From NCBI GenBank assembly GCA_035633215.1, contig DASQFI010000010.1:310001-374000 (forward strand): DNA of 64,000 bases. Direction: 5' to 3'. Shown here piece by piece: positions 15,249 to 24,241 of the stretch. How positions within the stretch are numbered: the first letter of the stretch is position 1; each line of letters opens with the position of its first letter. The stretch is from DASQFI01 sp035633215. GTDB taxonomy: Bacteria > Acidobacteriota > Vicinamibacteria > Vicinamibacterales > SCN-69-37. The position numbers and the translations under genes are program-made. The notes below the pieces were generated by a model. The model ran no database searches. It saw only the letters and a program-made list of their open reading frames with translations, and was not told the origin of the DNA.

Positions 15249-16271
15249 ATGTCACGGCTATGGTGGCACAGGACGCGACGCCTCTTGCTGATCGCGGTGG
15301 GCCTCCTGCTGACGCTGGCGGCGATTGGCGTCTTCTACCAGGCTGTCAGCGTCCGGCGTGAGGCCGGCCGGTTCCCGCCGCCGGGCCGTCTCGTGGACAT
15401 CGGCGGGCGCCGGCTGCACCTTCTGTGTATTGGCGAAGGCTCGCCGGTCGTCATCTTCGAGTCGAGCGGATTTGGCAACGCGTTGAGCTCGTCGAAAGCT
15501 CGCGAGGAGATCGGCGCACGCACGCGTGTCTGCTCGTACGATCGCATGGGCACGGGCTGGAGCGATCCCGGACCTGACATTATCCCGGCGGGCGCGCTCG
15601 CCGACGACCTCGAGCGTCTTCTCGATCGCGCGGCAGTCCCGCCGCCGTACATCCTCGTCGCCTCGTCGATTGGAGGGCTCACGTCCGAGCTCTTCGCCCG
15701 ACGACATGCCGATCGTGTGGCCGGACTCGTCTTCCTCGATGCCGCCACAAGTGGTCTGCTGGATCGGCTCCTTCCGGATCTGACCTGGACGCGTACGCAA
15801 GCCGCCTGTCTGGCGACACTTGCCGCGCGCGTGGGCCTGCTCCGGCTGATGGATCCCTTCGATCTCCGCCGGAACGGCACTGAGTACGAAGCGCGCGCGG
15901 TCGCGCTGATGTATCGGGTCGAGCCGATGGCCACCATCTGCGGTATCGTGCGCGGCGCCCCGACGACCGCCGAGGAGTTTCGCGCGGCGCCGCCGCTCGC
16001 GCCCGACGTCACGCTGACCGTACTGAGCGCCGAATCGAACAAAGGACTCCTGCCGGCCGGATGGGCGGGCGGCGAACGGATCATCACCAAAGAAGAGCGA
16101 TATGCCATCCACGAGGCGATGTCCCGCCGATCGTCGCGCGGGCAATGGCGGATCGTGCCCGGGAGCTCGCACCTCATCGGCAGCAGCCAGCCGCAGGCCG
16201 TCGCCAGCGCCGTGATCGAGATGATCGAGCAGATTCGCGGCCGCGCCGCCCGGCCGGCGGGATCCTCTTGA
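15249..16271 (+). CDS. Membrane-anchored alpha/beta hydrolase
   Basis: A 340-residue alpha/beta hydrolase fold protein with one N-terminal helix (residues about 11-32). Recognisable parts are VDIGGRRLHLLCIGEGSPVVIFESSGFG, RVCSYDRMGTGWSDPGP, and the nucleophile elbow VASSIGGLTSEL (Ser about 140). The histidine is probably in PGSSHLIG near 305. The elbow SSIGG departs from the usual G-x-S-x-G at its first glycine. The start at 15249 is 16 bases from the divergent LigC start, with TAGAAT at 15231-15236 as a possible -10. Its stop overlaps the TTG start of the next gene, suggesting coupling. Substrate unknown. Confidence 0.82.
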   Translation: MSRLWWHRTRRLLLIAVGLLLTLAAIGVFYQAVSVRREAGRFPPPGRLVDIGGRRLHLLCIGEGSPVVIFESSGFGNALSSSKAREEIGARTRVCSYDRMGTGWSDPGPDIIPAGALADDLERLLDRAAVPPPYILVASSIGGLTSELFARRHADRVAGLVFLDAATSGLLDRLLPDLTWTRTQAACLATLAARVGLLRLMDPFDLRRNGTEYEARAVALMYRVEPMATICGIVRGAPTTAEEFRAAPPLAPDVTLTVLSAESNKGLLPAGWAGGERIITKEERYAIHEAMSRRSSRGQWRIVPGSSHLIGSSQPQAVASAVIEMIEQIRGRAARPAGSS

Positions 16272-18658
16272 AGCCCTGGCTCGCCGTAGCACCGAAGGCG
16301 CGAAGGCGGCTCCTCGCGGCCGGCGCGTGCCTGCTGCTCGGCGCGTTCGTCGTCGCCCGCGCGATACTCGTTCCATTCACATACGACGAGGCCGCGAGCT
16401 ACCTTCGCTACATCTCGCGGGATGTCCTGTCGGTCTTCAGCTTCGAAGTCGCCACGAATCATTTCCTCAACACGTTCCTCACGAAGCTCGTCTCCATCGC
16501 GGCTGGTGACAGCGAGCTCGCGCTTCGGGTGCCGAGCCTGATCGGGTACGGTGCGTACCTGTGCTTCTCGATCCTGATCCTTCGGGACATCGCTCATCGG
16601 CCGATCGCGATTGCTGGCTTCGTGCTGCTCAACCTGAACCCCTATCTGCTCGACTACTTCGCGCTGAGCCGCGGATACGGTCTGTCGCTCGGGCTGCTCA
16701 TGGGTGCGGTGTTCCACCTCTTGCGGTTCGTCGCGGGGCGGCGGACGGGCGAAACGAGCGGGGCAGAACTGTCGCGCGCATTGGCGTTCGGCTGCGGCGC
16801 GGTTCTCGCGGGCTTCAGCCTGCTCGACGCGTACCTGGGACTCATCGCTGTCGCATTCCTCGCGGTGGCGACGGTCGGCTGGGGAAGATCGCGACCATCA
16901 CCCTCAGTCATTCCCGGGACTGGAGAACGGTGGTCACTGAGCTGGTCGAGCCTCTCGTTGCCGGTTGTCGCGGCGATCTTCACGTTCCTGGTTCTGTCGC
17001 AGGACGCGCGTCTGTCGGCGGAGCTCTACGAACCTGTCGCCGTGAGCATCGCCGGGCTGACCGAGCCGGAGGCCCGCGAGGTCAAAGTGTCGGGAATCGA
17101 TCTTCGTCGGAGACCGCACGAGATGCCGCGCGCCGCCGACGGATCGGTCTGGCGCCTCGATCCCCCTTCGGCCGTCCAGGGGTTGCGGATCGAGTTGCCG
17201 GCTGGTGTCGCGGAGAAAATCGACGGCACCGGCGCGTTCATCGAGACGGTCATCGGTAACCGGCCGTTCCTGCAGCGGCGAGGGAACGACGATCTGTGGA
17301 CGAACCGGGATGCCGGCGGGACGATGGTGTTCGACAGCGGGCCAGCGCTGTCACTCGCGAAGTCGCGGATGGCGCAGCACGCGCCAGTCATCAACTGGCG
17401 CGGTGACGGCAAGCACCTTGCCGTCGTCGCGAGATCCACCGCCGTCGTGCTGGGCCTTCTTGCGGGTCTTGCATTGGCGCTCTGGGTTGTTGGCTGGATC
17501 CTGACTCATGGCCGGCTCGTGGCCGGCGGCGACTGGCGCGTCCTCATGATCGGCACTCTCTGGCTCGCCGCGCTTGCAGGGACGCCGGTGTATCTGCTCC
17601 GGCGAAGCGAGGAACTGTACTTTGGCGGCACTCGCGGCTTGATCGAAGACACGATCTACTCGCTCATCGAGAACTCTTTCTACGGCCGGACGTACTTCGG
17701 CGATCAAACGACGGCGGTGTTCGCGGTCGCCGCCGGCAGCGTCGTTGTGTTCGCCGTGGTCGTCTTTCTGAGCTATCGGCGACGGGCGGCGGGGCCCGTC
17801 GTGCCGGCGGCCTGTGTGCTGGGCATCATCGTCGTGACGTCGGCGGCCGTGGTCGCGCAGCATCGCGTCTTCGATGCGCCGTTCCTGCTGAGCCGGACCG
17901 CGCTCTTCTACATTCCACTCTTCATGCTGTTCGCCGTGTTCGCCTGTGATGCGATGGCCCGCCTCGGCCGCGCGGGCCGCACGATGGCAACGGCCCTGAT
18001 TGTCGTGGCCGCGGCGCTCTCGGCCGGTCATTTCGCGATGACGGCGAACGTCTCCTATACGTGGGACTGGAAGAAGGACGCGGCCACGAAGGCGATGGTC
18101 GACGACTTGACCTGGATCATCAACGCCGAACGGCCGCCCGGATCGCGAATCATCCTCGGCGTCGAGCCGACCTACAGTGCGGCCGCCGCCTTCTACTCGC
18201 AGAAAGTGCGGACGGTCACGATCGAGATGGACACGCTCCCGACACCGCGCACGGTGGATTTCTTCTATGTCGACGAGCGAAACGTCGGATTGATGCAGGT
18301 GGTGAAGAGGTATCCGGTCGCCAACAGCGTGCTTGCCCGCCCGCCCGGCGCGCTAGCAGGTGCATCAGGCCGCGTTTTTCAGCGGCCTGTAGACCTACGC
18401 CAGAAACGCCGCCTGGAAGTCCTCGTCCGAATAGGCCGGGAACGCACCGGCGTCGAACGCAGGGCAATCCCGGGCGCTGTCGACATCAACCTGCAGAGCG
18501 CGCCGGTCGAGATTCAGGCGGGCGAGGCTGAGCGGCACGAGGAGGCGTCGGCGGCGCGGTGTGTCTTCCCGCTTGACCACGGCGAACTTGATGGATCGCT
18601 CGGGCGGATCGACAATCAGCCCATCGAGGGCGCCTATCTTTCTGCCCGTCGCCGTTAG
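16268..18658 (+). CDS. Large multi-pass membrane protein (GT-C-like), with run-on C-terminus
   Basis: A 796-residue open frame. The TTG at 16268 overlaps the upstream stop (TTGA). An N-terminal helix is followed by FTYDEAASYLRYIS, an acidic first-loop motif of the kind seen in GT-C lipid-linked glycosyltransferases, then ten or more helices and a soluble insert around 240-390. The genuine protein seems to end near LARPPGALAG (about base 18355). The remaining 100 or so residues are low-hydrophobicity and are the exact antisense of the PRC-barrel gene, spanning a hairpin at 18366-18389. A base error or true loss of the original stop is likely. Function is a guess (glycosyltransfer to a membrane lipid); the membrane nature is certain. 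Confidence 0.7.
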   Translation: MKPWLAVAPKARRRLLAAGACLLLGAFVVARAILVPFTYDEAASYLRYISRDVLSVFSFEVATNHFLNTFLTKLVSIAAGDSELALRVPSLIGYGAYLCFSILILRDIAHRPIAIAGFVLLNLNPYLLDYFALSRGYGLSLGLLMGAVFHLLRFVAGRRTGETSGAELSRALAFGCGAVLAGFSLLDAYLGLIAVAFLAVATVGWGRSRPSPSVIPGTGERWSLSWSSLSLPVVAAIFTFLVLSQDARLSAELYEPVAVSIAGLTEPEAREVKVSGIDLRRRPHEMPRAADGSVWRLDPPSAVQGLRIELPAGVAEKIDGTGAFIETVIGNRPFLQRRGNDDLWTNRDAGGTMVFDSGPALSLAKSRMAQHAPVINWRGDGKHLAVVARSTAVVLGLLAGLALALWVVGWILTHGRLVAGGDWRVLMIGTLWLAALAGTPVYLLRRSEELYFGGTRGLIEDTIYSLIENSFYGRTYFGDQTTAVFAVAAGSVVVFAVVVFLSYRRRAAGPVVPAACVLGIIVVTSAAVVAQHRVFDAPFLLSRTALFYIPLFMLFAVFACDAMARLGRAGRTMATALIVVAAALSAGHFAMTANVSYTWDWKKDAATKAMVDDLTWIINAERPPGSRIILGVEPTYSAAAAFYSQKVRTVTIEMDTLPTPRTVDFFYVDERNVGLMQVVKRYPVANSVLARPPGALAGASGRVFQRPVDLRQKRRLEVLVRIGRERTGVERRAIPGAVDINLQSAPVEIQAGEAERHEEASAARCVFPLDHGELDGSLGRIDNQPIEGAYLSARRR
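18366..18389 (-). terminator. Hairpin downstream of the PRC-barrel gene
   Basis: CAGGCCGC (18366-18373) pairs perfectly with GCGGCCTG (18382-18389). On the minus strand it follows the PRC-barrel stop by five bases and has A-rich loop sequence but no clear U-tract, so it is a possible terminator. Confidence 0.45.
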
Positions 18659-18739
18659 TACGTCGAAGCCGGTCAGATGTGTGACTCCGCTTTCCACATG
18701 ACTGGCGTCGATAAAGCGAAGGCTGGGGTATTCGAGCAT
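18395..18739 (-). CDS. PRC-barrel domain protein
   Basis: A 114-residue PRC-barrel protein. The ATG at 18739 follows AGAGG with 5-6 bases spacing. Residues 15-85 contain VTHLTGFDVLTATGRKIGALDGLIVDP...IKFAVV and LLVPLSLARLNL, the classic PRC-barrel beta pattern (G..V....G..IG.v.d.i.d), related to RimM and the photosynthetic H subunit. Such small proteins are typically sensors or adaptors; no partner is indicated. The C-terminal tail CPAFDAGAFPAYSDEDFQAAF is typical of these stand-alone members. The gene is wholly overlapped by the run-on end of the membrane protein on the other strand, which is why I regard that run-on as spurious. Confidence 0.85.
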   Translation of the reverse strand: MLEYPSLRFIDASHVESGVTHLTGFDVLTATGRKIGALDGLIVDPPERSIKFAVVKREDTPRRRRLLVPLSLARLNLDRRALQVDVDSARDCPAFDAGAFPAYSDEDFQAAFLA

Positions 18740-18781
18740 CGGCAACCTCTCTTCCCCCCCTTTTAGAGCAAGTCTGGTGCC

Positions 18782-19129
18782 ATGACCGCTGATGATTTCC
18801 GCCGCCTGGCGCTCGCGATGGTTGGCGTCGTCGAGAGCTCGCACATGAACCATCCGGACTTCCGGGCGCACGGGCGGATCTTCGCGACTCTTCACACAAA
18901 CGACACGTTCGGGATGGTGAAGGTCACGCCCGAGGAGCAGCGCGAGTTGATGCGCGGGCACCCGAAGGTCTTCGTGCCGTCAGCCGGCGCGTGGGGCCGG
19001 CAGGGGTGTACGAACGTGCGCCTCGCGCCTGCCGACGAGGGCACCGTCCGCGCCGCTCTGTTACTTGCTTGGGAAAACGCCGCGGCGGCCGCCGCAAAAC
19101 CGCGGAGGAGAGCAAAGGGCAGAGGGTAA
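18782..19129 (+). CDS. MmcQ/YjbR family protein
   Basis: A 115-residue small protein of the MmcQ/YjbR family: MTADDFRRLALAMVGVVESSHMNHPDFRAHGRIFATL, then FGMVKVTPEEQRELMR and GAWGRQGCTNVRL. YjbR has a CyaY-like fold and is described as DNA-binding, but the physiological role of the family is unclear. The C-terminus is alanine- and arginine-rich (AAAAAAKPRRRAKGRG) and is partly encoded by the CAAAGGGCAGAGGG repeat-like sequence. No close partner; a PadR gene follows after 44 bases with its own promoter. Confidence 0.85.
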   Translation: MTADDFRRLALAMVGVVESSHMNHPDFRAHGRIFATLHTNDTFGMVKVTPEEQRELMRGHPKVFVPSAGAWGRQGCTNVRLAPADEGTVRAALLLAWENAAAAAAKPRRRAKGRG

Positions 19130-19144
19130 AAAGGGGAGGTAAAA

Positions 19145-19173
19145 GGTCTATACTCGGTAACCGAGGAGAGACC
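19145..19173 (+). promoter_or_regulatory. PadR promoter/operator: dyad with -10 TATACT
   Basis: Two nested palindromes share one centre (19159): GGTCT/AGACC at 19145-19149 and 19169-19173, and CTCGGT-A-ACCGAG at 19153-19165. A TATACT hexamer (19149-19154) lies inside, and GGAG (19165-19168) gives a ribosome site 5 bases before the GTG. The layout fits autorepression by the PadR product. Confidence 0.6.
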
Positions 19174-19509
19174 GTGAGCAAGCCATCCGGCCTCGTTCAG
19201 GGCACGCTCGACCTTCTGATTCTCAAGATTCTCGCGCTCGAACCGCTGAATGGCTTTGCCGTTGGACAGCGGCTGCGGCAGGTGTCGGACGACATCCTGC
19301 AGGTGAGCGACGGGTCGCTGTATCCCGCCCTCCACAAGCTCGAGCAGGAAGGCTGGATCACGGCCGAGTGGAAGCAGACCGAGAACAACCGCCGCGCCAA
19401 GTTCTATTCGCTCACACGCCCCGGCCGGCGGCAGCTCGAAAAGGAATCCGCGAACTGGCAGCGGCTGTCGGGCGCGATCTCCGCGCTGGTCAAGCTGAAG
19501 GAGGCGTGA
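19174..19509 (+). CDS. PadR family transcriptional regulator
   Basis: A 111-residue PadR-type winged-helix repressor. Diagnostic blocks are LVQGTLDLLILKILALEPLNGFAVGQRLRQ, VSDGSLYPALHKLEQEGWI and NNRRAKFYSLTRPGRRQLEKE. This subfamily usually precedes an ADOP-type permease in acidobacteria, but here the next gene is on the other strand, so the regulator is an orphan in this window. Its target could be itself or distant genes. GTG start at 19174 with GGAG 5 bases upstream. The dyad at 19145-19173 is its probable operator. Confidence 0.92.
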   Translation: MSKPSGLVQGTLDLLILKILALEPLNGFAVGQRLRQVSDDILQVSDGSLYPALHKLEQEGWITAEWKQTENNRRAKFYSLTRPGRRQLEKESANWQRLSGAISALVKLKEA

Positions 19510-19616
19510 CGCTCAAAAGACGCAAAGCCTCAAGGCGAAAAGGCTCAAGGGGGCTCCAGACAGCTGACCGGAAGACAATCAGACAGATGGCAGGAGGTGG
19601 GAGAGACGGATGTAGG

Positions 19617-20003
19617 TCAGCTGCCGAAACTTCGCACCGCCGTCTCTTCGTCGTCGAACGCCTCGAAGACCGAGACGATCTTCATCAGCGCCAGCAGCCG
19701 CTGGCTGCGACTGGTGAGGTGGACGAGCTTCAGGTCGCCGCCGTGGTCGCGCACGGACTTCTGCTTGGCGACGATCATGCCGACGCAGGCGCTGTCGAGG
19801 TGCGTCACGGCCGCCAGATCGATGAGGAGCTTGACCCGCCCTTGCTCGATGAGCTCGTGGATCCGCTGGCGCAGCGCCACGTCGCCGTCATCGACCAGCA
19901 TCTCGCCGGAGAGGGCCAGCACCGTCACGTCGCCGGTGCGCCGCTCGTCGATGTGCAGTTTCGACGGGGTCTCTTCAATGTTCCCGAACAGGTCGTCCGT
20001 CAT
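19617..20003 (-). CDS. STAS-domain anti-sigma-factor antagonist
   Basis: A 128-residue STAS-domain protein of the SpoIIAA/RsbV type. These bind and release an anti-sigma kinase according to phosphorylation. The fold is evident: VTVLALSGEML, LIEQGRVKLLIDLAAVTHLDSACVGMIVAKQKSVRDHGGDLKLVHL. Ser71 in HLDSACVG matches the phosphorylated serine. The ATG at 20003 is chosen because the upstream in-frame extension lacks STAS features. No sigma factor or RsbW-like kinase adjoins it; a SpoIIE-type phosphatase gene at 41.7 kb could act on such a protein, but that link is speculative. Confidence 0.9.
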   Translation of the reverse strand: MTDDLFGNIEETPSKLHIDERRTGDVTVLALSGEMLVDDGDVALRQRIHELIEQGRVKLLIDLAAVTHLDSACVGMIVAKQKSVRDHGGDLKLVHLTSRSQRLLALMKIVSVFEAFDDEETAVRSFGS

Positions 20004-20220
20004 GAGCAGATCCGATCGTTGGATCGCCGGACTCAGAGTGGAAAACGCGATTATGGCCGGATTTACGGGGCAGGACAACAGGAGGCTTCAAGGCTTCCGA
20101 TGTCCAGGCGGCCTGGGTGTCCTCGAAGCGCCTAACACGATACGATCGACAGATGCGATCGTCCCCAGCCGGCGCTGAATGCGCAGCTTTGCCGCCGGGG
20201 GCCCGAGAGGCGATCCGGGC

Positions 20221-21963
20221 ATGAACGACGACAAGGTGCTGCTGAACAAAGCGACGGAGTCGCCGAGCAGTCACACACAGACCCAGGGCGGCGGACCCAC
20301 CACCCTCCCGCCTGAGCTCCTCCGGGAAGCCTCCGTCCGGCTGGGCTGGGCAGGGATCATCTATGCGGTCGCCTACACGTTGGCCTACTGGGTCCCGTTC
20401 CTCGTCCAGCGTGCACAACATCCCGAGCTGTCGTTCGCGAGGATCGAAAACGTCTTTGCCACAGCATCAATCGGACTCGGCCTCCTGATTTTTCTGGTGT
20501 CGCGAACGGCGCGACTCGCGCCGGAGAAATTTCTCGACGCCGGTCTGATCTTTGCCGTCGTCGGCGCGTTGGGCATTTCGCTGGCTGAGTTCTGGGCCGG
20601 GTTCCCGCCCATCAACTTTACAGTGTTCCTCGGCGTGCCTTGGGAGTGCGTCTGGATTCTGATCATCCCGCTGGTCGCGCCGAACCTTCCCAGGAAGATC
20701 CTGATTGCCTCGCTCGCCATGGCGTCGACTGGTCCACTCATGCTGCTGTACGTGTCGCAGGTGCGAGGGGTGCCGCCCTCGAACTCCTTGTTGTCGCTCG
20801 CGACCTACTTCCTGTTCACCACGTATCTTTGCGCGTGCATCGCATACGTCACGTCACGCTTCGTCTTTCTCTACAGCGTGCGACTGAAGAAAGCGCGCGA
20901 GATCGGCAGCTACGAGCTGGTCAGCCGGCTGGGCGAAGGCGGCATGGGAGACGTGTGGGTCGCACGACACCGCATGCTCGCACGGCCCGCGGCGATGAAG
21001 CGCATTCGGCCGGAACTGCTCGGCACGGACTGGCGGAGCCGCGACCGGGCGGTCGCGCGTTTCAAGCGCGAAGCCAAGGCCACGGCGGCGCTCGGATCGA
21101 CGCACACCGTCGACATCTACGACTTTGGACTGACCGAAGAGGGAGCGTTCTTCTACGTGATGGAGCTGCTCGACGGCCTGAGCCTCGAGACGCTCGTCCG
21201 CCGCTTCGGTCCGCTCACCCCGGCGCGCGCGGTTCACCTCCTGCGTCAGGCCTGCCATTCACTCGGCGAGGCCCACGCCACCGGGTTGATTCATCGCGAC
21301 ATCAAGCCGGCGAACATTTTTGCCTGCCGGCTGGGGCCCGATCGGGACTTCGTGAAAGTGCTCGACTTCGGCCTCGTCAAGCAGGTCGATCAAACTGAGA
21401 TGACGCAGCAACTGACCGCCGATCATGGCACGGCGGGCACGCCTGCCTACATGGCCCCTGAAATGGCCCTCGGCCAGACGGACGTGGACGGCCGCGCCGA
21501 CCTCTACGCGCTCGGCTGTGTCGCGTACTGGCTGCTGACGGGTGAAACGGTCTTCAAGGGCGAAACGCCGATGGCGACCCTGATTGCCCACGTCCAGTCC
21601 CAGCCGGTGCCGCCCTCGCAGCGCACCGAGGTCTACATTCCGGCGGCGCTCGACGCCCTTATCCTTGCCTGTCTGGCGAAGGATCCCGCGGATCGCCCGC
21701 AGACCGCCGAGGATCTCGATCGGGGACTGGCCGCGAGTATTCCGGCCGGTGGCTGGCGCTTCGAAGACGCACGCGAGTGGTGGTTGCGCCACCATCCGGG
21801 CACGGTGAACGGGGCTGCTGGCTGTGGAGGTGGAACGCACAGGGAGGCCGAACTTCCGGCGGTTTTTACGCACGCCGCGCGCGTCGACTCGTACCGGCGG
21901 CGGCAGTCGTCCTCCTCGCGACCCTCATCGTCGGGCGGTTCGTGCTGTCGCCGCTCGCTTTGA
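20221..21963 (+). CDS. Membrane-tethered serine/threonine protein kinase
   Basis: A 580-residue Hanks-type kinase with an unusual order: about six transmembrane helices first (residues 42-220), then the cytoplasmic kinase domain (229-510). Kinase motifs are the G-loop GEGGMGDVW, the lysine AAMK260, HRDIKPAN near 360, DFGLVK and GTPAYMAPEMALG. The multi-helix N-terminus could sense membrane state. After WWLRHHPGTVNG the frame becomes serine- and arginine-rich and ends at 21963, while a neighbouring frame there encodes a hydrophobic stretch (VPAAAVVLLATLIVG), so a frameshift near 21790 is possible. The ATG at 20221 is preferred; another frame-open start lies at 20179. Confidence 0.88.
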   Translation: MNDDKVLLNKATESPSSHTQTQGGGPTTLPPELLREASVRLGWAGIIYAVAYTLAYWVPFLVQRAQHPELSFARIENVFATASIGLGLLIFLVSRTARLAPEKFLDAGLIFAVVGALGISLAEFWAGFPPINFTVFLGVPWECVWILIIPLVAPNLPRKILIASLAMASTGPLMLLYVSQVRGVPPSNSLLSLATYFLFTTYLCACIAYVTSRFVFLYSVRLKKAREIGSYELVSRLGEGGMGDVWVARHRMLARPAAMKRIRPELLGTDWRSRDRAVARFKREAKATAALGSTHTVDIYDFGLTEEGAFFYVMELLDGLSLETLVRRFGPLTPARAVHLLRQACHSLGEAHATGLIHRDIKPANIFACRLGPDRDFVKVLDFGLVKQVDQTEMTQQLTADHGTAGTPAYMAPEMALGQTDVDGRADLYALGCVAYWLLTGETVFKGETPMATLIAHVQSQPVPPSQRTEVYIPAALDALILACLAKDPADRPQTAEDLDRGLAASIPAGGWRFEDAREWWLRHHPGTVNGAAGCGGGTHREAELPAVFTHAARVDSYRRRQSSSSRPSSSGGSCCRRSL

Positions 21964-22625
21964 AGCGCCTTGGGGACACCATCGCTCTTGGTACAACACT
22001 CCAGCTAATCTCGCCTCTCCTGGCTCGAGACCAAGTCACTCAACTTTCGCGGCGCCAGACAGCGACGACTCCTGGACGTTGGCTGGCGGCCGAAACGGCC
22101 ACGGCGAATGACGACGCAGCTCGCAGTCGGCAAAGCCAGCAATGGGTTCAATGCGGCCACACAGCCGAGAATCGCAAGTCCGAATCCCGAGAACAGCAGC
22201 GAATTCACCCGGAATAGCCGCGAACGTTGCGACGTCACAAGCGACTGAGAGTTCAGCTCCCGCCAACAGAGAGACCAGCGCCGGTCGCGAAACTTGGGTG
22301 GCGGTGCAGCAACCTCGGGGCGAACGCCTACGCTGCATTTCATCGATCTCGACACGCGTGGGCCGGAGCTCTACGACTGAGTCGCCGATCCGCGCTCGAG
22401 ACCACGGACCTCGTCAGGCGGCCTTCGCGAGCGGCTACGCGCCGTCCAGCCGCAAGAAGATCGGTCGGCCCGATGAAACAGCGCGGCTGAACGGCCCTAA
22501 CAATTTTGTAACGCTGCCTTTCCCACGGCTCGGCCTGGCGTGTTTACAACAGAACCGATATCGGTTCGCCACGACTGGAGCAGTTCAGTTGAGTGCATAA
22601 TGTGCGCACGAAACAACCAAACCAT
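21964..22625. other. Gap without a convincing gene
   Basis: About 660 bases between the kinase and the first FkbM gene. Open frames on both strands are short and lack family motifs or ribosome sites. One minus-strand stretch (about 22100-22200) encodes LLFSGFGLAILGCVAA, a single hydrophobic helix, possibly a relic. Base composition is less GC-rich than the flanks. I see no promoter, terminator or RNA gene I can support. Confidence 0.5.
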
Positions 22626-23558
22626 ATGACGACGAAACAGAAGACGATTTTCGGTGGCCTCGTGGTAGTTCTCGTCATCGCAGCGGCCGGCGTCTTTCCG
22701 TTTGGCTGGCGCGTTGCCCTGATCGGCAGAATGTTTAGGGGCGACCTGCCGGGCGTGAGCTGGGGTGAGTTGGTTCGCGAAGTGAGGCCATTCGGGGGTG
22801 AGGTGCTTCTACCTCGCAACACCGGTACACTTCGGGAATTCAAGTTCGTGAGGAAGCGCACCGATGGCAGCCGCTGTCCGTTCCTTTGGGAGACACGACT
22901 GGGGTCCTTCTGGGGACGGGCCGACGATAACTGGATCCTGGGTGAACTCAACTTCCAGATGGTGGACGGGGCTATTTACAACTCTCACGGAATCGCCACG
23001 AAGCCCGGGGACGTCATCTTCGACGTCGGTAGCCACCTCGGCGTTTTTACGAAGATGGCGCTTGACGCCGGAGCCGGCACTGTCGTCGCCATCGAGCCTG
23101 AGCCTATCAACAACACCTGTTTCAAGCAGACGTTCGAGAAAGAAATCAAGGAAGGTCGCGTGGTGCTGGTCGAGGCGGCCGCTTGGCACTCGAAGGAGAC
23201 ACTGCACTTCAGGGTCCATCAGGAATCATGGGCAGGCATGGTGGGCCAGCAGGGCCTCAAGGTCCAGGGCCTGCCGATGGACGACATCGTCGAGGACCTG
23301 AAGCTCGACCGCGTGAATTTGGTCAAGTTGGACATCGAGGGTGCCGAACGGCACGCACTCAATGGCTTTCGGAGAACCATGGCGCGATTGGGCCCGGATC
23401 TGGTCGTGTCGGTCTACCACCGCCCTGATGACCCGCAAGTGGTCCAGAAAATAGTGGCGGCGGCCAATCCTGCCTACAACCTGCGTGAGTCAGAACGTCG
23501 AACCCGCAGCTACTACATGGACTATTTCACAATTCGCCAGAACAAGAGTCCACAGTAG
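22626..23558 (+). CDS. FkbM family methyltransferase, membrane-anchored (copy 1)
   Basis: A 310-residue SAM-dependent methyltransferase of the FkbM type. One transmembrane helix (residues 8-26) is followed by a conserved juxtamembrane motif, WR..LI..M..GDLPGVSWGEL..EVRP (28-58). The methyltransferase domain follows, with the SAM-binding VIFDVGSHLGVFTKMAL, acidic loop VVAIEPEP and VKLDIEGAERHAL. FkbM enzymes methylate hydroxyls of sugars or polyketides, so methylation of a surface glycan is likely given the neighbours. Its sister gene follows at 24242, and the C-termini are nearly identical. The ATG at 22626 starts right at the membrane helix. Confidence 0.9.
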   Translation: MTTKQKTIFGGLVVVLVIAAAGVFPFGWRVALIGRMFRGDLPGVSWGELVREVRPFGGEVLLPRNTGTLREFKFVRKRTDGSRCPFLWETRLGSFWGRADDNWILGELNFQMVDGAIYNSHGIATKPGDVIFDVGSHLGVFTKMALDAGAGTVVAIEPEPINNTCFKQTFEKEIKEGRVVLVEAAAWHSKETLHFRVHQESWAGMVGQQGLKVQGLPMDDIVEDLKLDRVNLVKLDIEGAERHALNGFRRTMARLGPDLVVSVYHRPDDPQVVQKIVAAANPAYNLRESERRTRSYYMDYFTIRQNKSPQ

Positions 23559-23840
23559 CCACGCCCGGGATTCTGGCTCCTGCCGCCGCGCGCAAGCGCG
23601 ACCTTCCGAGCAGCGTGCCGGTTCCCGGTGCGCGAGGGTGCGAGGGGAAGCTTCGAGATACCAGACGTGATCCTGCCAGAGCAAGGTCAAGACCAGGAGC
23701 ATGATCGCTAGCGTCAGCTTGAATCTCTTGATTGGCGTATCGGTAGCGATGTCGACCCCGATCAAAACCTCACCGCCTGCCTGCAGGATTTGGAGCAGGG
23801 TCAGGTCCGGCTGGCTGAATCCAGCGTGCGGAAAGTACGC
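23559..23840. other. Gap before the acyltransferase relic
   Basis: About 280 bases with no intact gene. On the minus strand, 23765 to about 23640 would encode TPIKRFKLTLAIMLLVLTLL, a lone hydrophobic helix at the start of a 91-residue frame that runs antisense into copy 1 of FkbM. I regard it as a possible fragment only. Confidence 0.4.
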
Positions 23841-24100
23841 TGCCCGACCTGTGCACGATCAACCGCAGCGCGGCCATAGGTGACGGCGTCTTTGCCGTGG
23901 AACGACACGCGGCTGCGGCGTTCCCGCGCGTGGCGGTGCTGGATCTGACCGACGCATTCTGCGGCGCAGACACCTGCTCGCCGGTCCTGAACGGCACTGT
24001 TGTGTACCGAGACACGAACCACATGACCTCGGCATTCAGTGCGGGGCTGGCGCCGTCGCTCGGGCGCGCGCTCGATGCCGTGGACCGGCGTGGGTCGTGA
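23840..24100 (+). pseudogene. Relic of an acyltransferase-3/SGNH protein (C-terminal end)
   Basis: In one frame the sequence encodes DLCTINRSAAIGDGVF, AFPRVAVLDLTDAFCGADTCSP, GTVVYRDTNHMTSAFS and LAPSLGRALDA, ending at TGA 24098-24100. The block YRDTNHMT with its catalytic Asp and His is the signature of the C-terminal SGNH domain of OafA-like O-acetyltransferases. The upstream two-thirds of such a protein (ten membrane helices) are absent and the frame closes at about 23818. It is a remnant of a surface-glycan O-acetyltransferase, left between two tandem FkbM genes. Confidence 0.75.
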
Positions 24101-24241
24101 ACGCCGACGCCCCGTAGAGGACGATTATGCGAGGCGGCAGTTGGTGCTCCCCGTCGCTCGTGCGATAGTAAGCCGGTGCCCCCCGCAGTAACCGACTGTT
24201 CTCTGACGAAACTGTGATTGGCACCAACCACACAAAGGGCC

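Noticed and set aside
22005..22355. Minus-strand frame with LLFSGFGLAILGCVAA, considered as a degraded PEP-CTERM sorting tail
   Set aside because: There is no VPEP-type motif before the helix and no basic cluster directly after it, and no upstream protein to carry the tag.
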